Part shown: in pieces, positions 58,846 through 64,000 of the stretch | Numbering within the stretch: position 1 is the first letter of the stretch | How the letters are laid out: the number at the start of each line of letters is the position of its first letter | Assembly (NCBI RefSeq): GCF_016598575.1 | Contig: NZ_CP066801.1 | Location: 1,608,501 to 1,672,500, forward strand | DNA from: Streptomyces sp. HSG2 | Lineage (GTDB): Bacteria > Actinomycetota > Actinomycetes > Streptomycetales > Streptomycetaceae | Direction: 5' to 3' | DNA: 64,000 nucleotides | The notes under the pieces: model-generated | Databases searched by the model: none | The model's input: the letters and a program-made list of their open reading frames with translations, nothing else | What the model was told of the DNA's origin: nothing | Position numbers and translations under genes: made by a program

Positions 58846-60762
58846 TCAGCCGTGCTTGGCGCGGCTGGCCGCCCTGGCCCGCTCGCGGGCGTCCAGGTTC
58901 ACCTTGCGGATGCGAACGGCCTCGGGGGTCACCTCGACGCACTCGTCGTCCCGGCAGAACTCCAGCGACTGCTCCAGGGAGAGTCGCCGGGGCGGGACGA
59001 TGGACTCGGTCACGTCGGCCGTGGAGGAGCGCATGTTGGTGAGCTTCTTCTCCTTGGTGATGTTCACGTCCATGTCGTCGGAGCGTGAGTTCTCACCCAC
59101 GATCATGCCCTCGTACACCTCGGTGCCGGGGTCGACGAAGAGGACGCCCCGCTCCTGGAGGTTCGTCATCGCGAACGCGGTGACGGCCCCTGCGCGGTCG
59201 GCCACCAGCGATCCGTTGTTCCGCGTCGTCAGGGTGCCGAACCAGGGCTCGTGACCCTCGTGGAGGGAGTGGGCGATGCCCGTGCCGCGAGTCTGGGTGA
59301 GGAACTCGGTCCGGAACCCGATGAGCCCCCGGGAGGGCACCACGAACTCCATCCGCACCCATCCCGAGCCGTGGTTGGACATGTTGTCCATCCGCCCCTT
59401 GCGGACCCCCATGAGCTGGGTCACGGCACCCATGTGCTCCTCGGGCACGTCGACGGTCATGCGCTCCACCGGCTCGTGGAGCTTGCCGTCCACCTCCTTG
59501 GTGACGACCTGCGGCTTGCCCACGGTCAGCTCGTAGCCTTCCCGCCGCATCGTCTCGACCAGGATCGCCAGCGCCAGCTCGCCCCGCCCCTGAACCTCCC
59601 AGGCGTCGGGACGGTCGGTCTCCAGGACCCGCAGACTGACGTTGCCGATCAGCTCGCGGTCCAGGCGGTCCTTCACCTGACGAGCGGTGACCTTGCGATC
59701 CTTGACGGCCGCCTTGGCCTCCGCGCCCTTGCCACTGCCGCCGCGGCCGACCAGCGGCGAGGTGTTGGTGCCGATGGTCATCGAGATCGCCGGCTCGTCG
59801 ACCGTGATCAGGGGCAGCGGAACCGGCGTCTCGGCGTCGGCCAGGGTCTCGCCGATCATGATGTCGGGGATGCCGGCCACAGCGCAGATGTCACCGGGCC
59901 CGGCCTTCTCCGCGGGCTTGCGGGCCAGCGCCTCGGTCATCATCAACTCGGAGATCCGCACCGAGGAGACGGAACCGTCGCGCTTCATCCAGGCGACGGT
60001 CTGCCCCTTCTTCAGCTCGCCCTGGTGGACGCGGAGGAGCGCGATCCGGCCGAGGAAGTTGTCGGCGTCCAGGTTGGTGACGTGCGCCTGGAGGGGCGCT
60101 CCGGCGTCGTAGGTGGGGGCCGGGATGTGCCCCAGGATCGTCGAGAAGAACGGCTCCAGGCTGGTGGAGTCACCCGGCACGGTGCCGTCGTCGGGCTTGG
60201 TCAGCGAGGCGATGCCGTCCCGGCCGCAGGCGTAGACGATCGGGAACTCGATCTGCTCCTCGTCGGCGTCCAGGTCCAGGAAGAGGTCGTAGGTCTCGTT
60301 GACGACCTCGTCGATCCGGGCGTCCGGCCGGTCCGTCTTGTTGATGCACAGGATGATCGGCAGCCGCGCCTGAAGAGCCTTTCGCAGCACGAACCGAGTC
60401 TGCGGCAGCGGGCCCTCGGACGCGTCGACCAAGAGCACGACGCCGTCGACCATCGACAGACCCCGCTCGACCTCGCCGCCGAAGTCGGCGTGGCCCGGGG
60501 TGTCGATGATGTTGATGGTGACCGGGTCGCCGCCGTCCTTCGGGTGATACTTCACGGCCGTGTTCTTGGCGAGAATGGTGATGCCCTTCTCGCGCTCCAG
60601 GTCGTTCGAGTCCATGACCCGGTCGTCGACGGAGTCGAGCTGGTGGGCGGCGAAGGCGCCCGCCTGCTTGAGCATCCCGTCGACGATGGTGGTCTTGCCA
60701 TGGTCGACGTGGGCGACGATGGCGACGTTGCGGATGTCGTGACGCGTTGAGGTCACAGCCAT
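58846..60762 (-). CDS. typA: Translational GTPase TypA/BipA
   Basis: 638 residues. GTPase motifs: AHVDHGKTT (G1), [21 protein letters not shown] (G3), NKTDRPDAR (G4). The EF-G-like domains III and V and the BipA-specific C-terminal domain ([18 protein letters not shown]) follow. It binds the 70S ribosome and assists 50S assembly and stress adaptation. The ATG at 60762 has GGGAG 11 bases upstream. Its pairing with an LpqW-like lipoprotein gene repeats Rv1165-Rv1166. Confidence 0.95.
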   Translation of the reverse strand: MAVTSTRHDIRNVAIVAHVDHGKTTIVDGMLKQAGAFAAHQLDSVDDRVMDSNDLEREKGITILAKNTAVKYHPKDGGDPVTINIIDTPGHADFGGEVERGLSMVDGVVLLVDASEGPLPQTRFVLRKALQARLPIILCINKTDRPDARIDEVVNETYDLFLDLDADEEQIEFPIVYACGRDGIASLTKPDDGTVPGDSTSLEPFFSTILGHIPAPTYDAGAPLQAHVTNLDADNFLGRIALLRVHQGELKKGQTVAWMKRDGSVSSVRISELMMTEALARKPAEKAGPGDICAVAGIPDIMIGETLADAETPVPLPLITVDEPAISMTIGTNTSPLVGRGGSGKGAEAKAAVKDRKVTARQVKDRLDRELIGNVSLRVLETDRPDAWEVQGRGELALAILVETMRREGYELTVGKPQVVTKEVDGKLHEPVERMTVDVPEEHMGAVTQLMGVRKGRMDNMSNHGSGWVRMEFVVPSRGLIGFRTEFLTQTRGTGIAHSLHEGHEPWFGTLTTRNNGSLVADRAGAVTAFAMTNLQERGVLFVDPGTEVYEGMIVGENSRSDDMDVNITKEKKLTNMRSSTADVTESIVPPRRLSLEQSLEFCRDDECVEVTPEAVRIRKVNLDARERARAASRAKHG

Positions 60763-60915
60763 GGTGCGGCGTACTCCCGGGGTGGTGAGGGCGGCCCTGC
60801 TGCGCGGGTGCTGCGCGGACCCTGCCGGGCGGAACATGCCACGGCCTCACCCCATGGTACGGGGCGGCGCCGGGGGACGTTCGCCGGAGGGGAGCCCCGA
60901 CGCGGGGGCCGGACC

Positions 60916-63162
60916 TCAGCTCCCGGAACCGCTCGGCCCGGGGCCGGCGGACCCCTTCTTCCTCAGGAAGCCCATGTCCTCGTAGATCGGGGTGGCGAAT
61001 CCGAAGGCTCCCGCGTTGGCGAGGCCGACGCGCGCCGCGGTCAGCTCGGGCCGCTGGTACAGCGGGATCGACCCGGCCGTCGCCCAGATCCGCCGGTCGG
61101 CCTTCCTGAGCAGGTCCCGCGCCTTCTCCTCGTCCAGAGTGCCGAGCGCCTCCGCGAGGAGCTGGTCCACCCGGTCGGTGCCGACCCGTGTGTAGTTCTG
61201 GCCGACGTTCAACGAGCCGTCCGCCGCGGGGACCGGCTTGCGGTGGATCGGCCCCGCGTCGGTCGCCGGATAGGCGGAGGACGGCCAGGAGTAGAGCGCG
61301 AGGTCGTACTGGCCCGAGGCCACGTGGTCGGTGAAGTAGCCGTCGTCGGAAACCTTGTCGATCGTCGTGTGGATGCCGACCCGCCCCAGCATCCCGGCGA
61401 TCCGGTCGGCGACCGTCCGCAGCGACCGGGAGCCGGGCCCCGACGGCACCACGAAGCGGAGAGCGAGGGTCCGACCGTCCTTGGCCAGGGGCACCGCCCG
61501 CGAGCCGCCGGGGGCCGCGGTGCCGCCCGGGGCGTACGCTCCGGGCGCGCCCCCGGGCGCCTTGTCCCCGGCCGCGCTGTCGCCCGCCTTGTCGTCCGAG
61601 GGCGCGGACGGATCCTCCTCGATCCGGACACCGCCGGGGCCGTCGTCGCCGCCGCTCTCGCCGGATCCGCTCTTGTCGTCGCGGCCGACGATGTACGTGC
61701 CGTCGTCCCCTCCCGGCGACGGATCCTCCTCGGTCTCCGCGGCCGCGCCCTGGCCACCGGCCGCCTCCTCCGCCGGTTCCTCGCCCTTCTCCGTCGCCGC
61801 GCCCGGCTTCCAGCCGGCGTCCGCCAGCAGCGCCCGGGCCTCCTTCACGTCCGGTCTGCCGAGGGCACCGCTTCCGTCGGCGTAGGCCGCCTGACCGGAG
61901 AGGGCCAGGTGGCTGCCGACCGGGCGGGCGGGCAGCCCCAGCGGCCCGAGCACGGCCGTCGCCAGCTCCTCCCGGTCGATGGCCCTGGCCACGGCCCGCC
62001 GCACCCGCTCGTCGGCGAGCGGACCGTCCGCGCCGTTCAGGGCGAGCTGGGTGTAGGCGGGCTCCAGCGACTTGCGGACCCGGTAGCGCCTCAGTCGCTC
62101 GCGACGGTCGTCCTCCTCGGCGACGGCCTCCCGCCGCTCCTCGCGCGCGAGGCCCTCCGCCAGCGCGGCCTTCTCGTCCGAGCCGTTGGCCACGGCCCAG
62201 GACCGCAGGGCCTCCGCGGGCGCCTCGCCCTCCGGCCCCCGGTGCGGCGTGCCGAGCGGCATGCCGGAGCGCCCCGACCTCCCGGGTGCGGCGGCCTGGA
62301 CGGCGCGGGCGTCGCCCGGCGTCAGCTCGGCGAGGTCGACGCTCCCCTCGACGAGGGCGTCGAGCCGCTCGTCGTAGGGCACCGCCTTCCACACGATCCT
62401 CTCGAGCTTGGCAGGGCTTCCCCACCACCTGGGGTCGCGGGCGAGCACGACCTCGTCGGCGTCGCGGTCGGTACGCAGGATGGTGAACGGGCCGGCGGTG
62501 ACCTTGAGCTTGCGCCGTGCTCCGTCGTTGAAGGCGTCCGGGGTCCCCATGACGTCCTTCGGGTACAGCGGGGTGAAGAGCGACTTCCAGTCGGCGTAGG
62601 GGCGGGCGAAGGTGACCTTGACCTCCAGATCGTTCGCGCCGCGCTCGACCTTCGAGATCCGGTCGTATCCGGCGTTGCGCGCCGTCCAGTAGGCGCTGTC
62701 CCGCCCGGAGAGGGCCCGCCACTGGGCGGCGAAGTCCGCCGCGCCGATCTCGCGTCCGTCGCTCCAGACGGCCCGCTGGTCCAGCTTGTAGAGGACGACC
62801 TGGCGCGGTTCGGTCTCCACCACTCGCGCCGACTCGAGGAAGTCGGGATTGCGCGCGGGACGACCGGAGGCGTCCGTCCGGTACATCGACGGCAGCACGG
62901 CCTGGGCCAAGCGGGAGGTGGTCGCGTCCGCGTCGGCCTGGAAGGTGTTCAGGGTGTCCGGCAGCGAGTCGACGGCCCAGCGCAGCGTGCCGCCGTCGGC
63001 GATCCGGTTCCGGGGGGCGGCTGCGGTGTCCGGGGCGGCCAGGGGCTCGCCCGCCGGGTCGTCGGAGCCGCAGGCGGCGAGGAGGGGGACCACCAGCGCG
63101 CCCGCGGCGAGGAAGGCGACCGGGCGGGCGAGCGCGCGGGGTCCGACACCGGCGTGGGACAT
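60916..63162 (-). CDS. LpqW-like substrate-binding-protein family lipoprotein
   Basis: 748 residues, far longer than ordinary family 5 binding proteins (~540). Lipobox LLAACG, then GTLRWAVDSLPDTLNTFQADAD and the SBP core. Two insertions stand out: a Glu/Arg-rich helical stretch around residues 305-345, and a ~100-residue Gly/Asp/Glu/Ala low-complexity stretch around 455-550. Beside typA in mycobacteria sits LpqW, a binding-protein relative that controls lipoarabinomannan/PIM branching rather than import. No permease or ATPase gene accompanies this one, which agrees with such a non-transport role. The ATG follows GGAGG at 8 bases. Confidence 0.82.
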   Translation of the reverse strand: MSHAGVGPRALARPVAFLAAGALVVPLLAACGSDDPAGEPLAAPDTAAAPRNRIADGGTLRWAVDSLPDTLNTFQADADATTSRLAQAVLPSMYRTDASGRPARNPDFLESARVVETEPRQVVLYKLDQRAVWSDGREIGAADFAAQWRALSGRDSAYWTARNAGYDRISKVERGANDLEVKVTFARPYADWKSLFTPLYPKDVMGTPDAFNDGARRKLKVTAGPFTILRTDRDADEVVLARDPRWWGSPAKLERIVWKAVPYDERLDALVEGSVDLAELTPGDARAVQAAAPGRSGRSGMPLGTPHRGPEGEAPAEALRSWAVANGSDEKAALAEGLAREERREAVAEEDDRRERLRRYRVRKSLEPAYTQLALNGADGPLADERVRRAVARAIDREELATAVLGPLGLPARPVGSHLALSGQAAYADGSGALGRPDVKEARALLADAGWKPGAATEKGEEPAEEAAGGQGAAAETEEDPSPGGDDGTYIVGRDDKSGSGESGGDDGPGGVRIEEDPSAPSDDKAGDSAAGDKAPGGAPGAYAPGGTAAPGGSRAVPLAKDGRTLALRFVVPSGPGSRSLRTVADRIAGMLGRVGIHTTIDKVSDDGYFTDHVASGQYDLALYSWPSSAYPATDAGPIHRKPVPAADGSLNVGQNYTRVGTDRVDQLLAEALGTLDEEKARDLLRKADRRIWATAGSIPLYQRPELTAARVGLANAGAFGFATPIYEDMGFLRKKGSAGPGPSGSGS

Positions 63163-63447
63163 CTCTGCTACCTCCGGAAGCCGAGGGGCGGTATGATCGC
63201 ATTTGGTGGTATTTGGAGTTGATCATTTGTATGCACATCCCTGCGGCCACTGAAGAGGAATCGGTTCGGCACCCGCCGGCGACACGGCGGCCCCACCCGC
63301 GAACCCACCCGGGCGGCGCAACACGGTGGCGGCCGGCCTCTTCCGCGAGAGCGCCGAACCGGGCCGCGGGGAAGGCGACACCGGCGGCGGGGCGCCGGCG
63401 GACCACACACCACGGATCGCCACCCGCGAGGAAAGCGAGGCCCTGCC

Positions 63448-63741
63448 ATGTCCGCCCACCAGGAGCTGAACAACGCCCGACACGCCCTCGACGACCTGCT
63501 CAGGTCGGTGGGGAACCTGGAGCGACGGATCGGAGGGGAGGACCCGGGCATCCGTCGCGTCCGCACCGACGTCGATCACCTGCGCGAGGACCTCGCGGCC
63601 TTGTCCGACACCTCCGAGGAGCCGGAACCCGCCGGCCGTCCCGACATGGTGCCGATCCCCGACACTCCCTACGACCCGGCGATGTGGACGGACAGCGACG
63701 ACGCCGAGGGGCTCGGGGTTCGGGATCACCACGCGCCCTGA
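63448..63741 (+). CDS. Small hypothetical protein with coiled-coil start (97 residues)
   Basis: The ATG at 63448 follows GAGGAAAGCGAGG. The first ~55 residues form a helical coiled coil (ALDDLLRSVGNLERRIG, VRTDVDHLREDLAAL). The rest is an acidic, Pro-rich tail with PIPDTPYDPAMW. It is soluble and no domain is recognised. Divergent from the LpqW-like gene, from which it is separated by 285 bases that hold no other supported feature. Confidence 0.7.
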   Translation: MSAHQELNNARHALDDLLRSVGNLERRIGGEDPGIRRVRTDVDHLREDLAALSDTSEEPEPAGRPDMVPIPDTPYDPAMWTDSDDAEGLGVRDHHAP

Positions 63742-63945
63742 ACCGGCCCCGGCGAGCGCCGCGCCCGAGAGCGCCCCCGCACGGATTCGACCACTCGCGG
63801 GCCCGCCGGTCCGAGCCGGCCCCGAGCACGCCGCGCCGTGCGCGCCCACCTCCGCCGGGAAAGGCACGGACCGACTCCGGTCCCGTCCGACTCGGTCGGG
63901 CGGCGCCGATCGGCGCCGTGACCGCGAACCGGTCGCGGCCCCCGG

Positions 63946-64000
63946 TCAGAACAGACCGAGCAGGGCCTCCGCCTGATCGGCGGTACCGGCGTCGTCGCCC
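63946..64000 (-). CDS. C-terminal end of an unidentified protein (partial)
   Basis: On the minus strand an open frame enters from the right edge and ends GDDAGTADQAEALLGLF before TGA at 63946-63948. Codon use (G/C at nearly every third position) is coding-like. Only 17 residues are visible, so the product cannot be named. Confidence 0.4.
   Translation of the reverse strand, partial: GDDAGTADQAEALLGLF

Noticed and set aside
60170..63406. 1078-codon minus-strand frame over typA and the LpqW-like gene
   Set aside because: Out of phase with both real genes, which have full motif sets; composition is typical of frame-shifted high-GC sequence.
1..64000. tRNA genes, insertion sequences, integrase genes, CRISPR repeats or attachment sites
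   Set aside because: None recognised on reading both strands; no transposase or integrase motifs and no regularly spaced repeats were seen.

Overview
This window is high-GC actinobacterial chromosome, almost certainly Streptomyces. The evidence is third-position GC near saturation, GGAGG-type ribosome binding sites, many GTG starts, TANNNT -10 boxes, mycothiol biosynthesis (MshB), actinobacteria-only families (DUF3107, DUF3117, DUF3152), and a complete BldK oligopeptide transporter in the gene order known from Streptomyces coelicolor. I saw no tRNA, rRNA, CRISPR array, insertion sequence or prophage, so this is core housekeeping chromosome rather than an island.

Layout. 0-14.5 kb: the end of a flippase-like membrane protein, a secreted tripeptidyl-peptidase-like hydrolase, moeZ, an NAD epimerase, a DUF3152 putative metalloprotease with an alpha/beta hydrolase, a TetR regulator, DUF3107, a ferritin-like protein, a DEAD-box RNA helicase and a second alpha/beta hydrolase. 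14.6-20.4 kb: a lipoprotein, a NYN-domain protein, a PHP phosphoesterase with MarC, a DUF6758-like protein and a suppressor-of-fused protein. 20.4-26.8 kb: a Mg2+-related cluster with corA behind a long structured leader, a soluble MgtE-N/CBS protein coupled to a DUF1003 membrane protein, and the Fe-S carrier Mrp. 27-33 kb: the envelope-stress locus sigE-rseA-htrA-tatB with a divergent O-methyltransferase and DUF3117. 33-42 kb: enoyl-CoA hydratase, tag, a DivIVA-like protein, a FolP2-like protein, a LOG-family protein, dapE, a lysozyme-fold-like protein, dapC, ferredoxin and a GNAT acetyltransferase. 42-46 kb: a peptidoglycan-binding protein, a DUF6113-like protein, mshB and a 64-residue membrane protein. 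46-58.4 kb: two complete five-gene peptide ABC transporter operons, the second being bldKA-bldKE. 58.8-64 kb: typA, an LpqW-like lipoprotein, a small hypothetical protein and the end of one more gene.

How it fits together. Much of the order follows, from memory, two blocks of the Mycobacterium tuberculosis chromosome: moeZ/DUF3152/TetR/DUF3107/ferritin-like/rhlE (Rv3206c-Rv3211), and typA/lpqW/mshB/fdx/dapC/dapE/LOG/folP2/tag/DUF3117/sigE/rseA/htrA/tatB/mrp/MgtE-like/corA (Rv1165-Rv1239c). Themes are envelope quality control (SigE, RseA, HtrA, TatB, lipoproteins), lysine/diaminopimelate supply for the wall (DapC, DapE), redox buffering (MshB), divalent-cation transport, and peptide uptake, including the BldK signal importer needed for aerial development.

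The strongest candidate for something undescribed is the ~470-nt corA leader. It has four hairpins in series, one segment that can pair in two mutually exclusive ways, and a 15-codon reading frame with a strong ribosome binding site. Other notable items are an ATT start (O-methyltransferase), a CTG start (helicase), a 14-codon frame overlapping the epimerase start, nine genes with leaderless-type promoters, and an AT-rich control region upstream of bldK. Terminators were found by eye as perfect or near-perfect hairpins; no folding software or database search was available.
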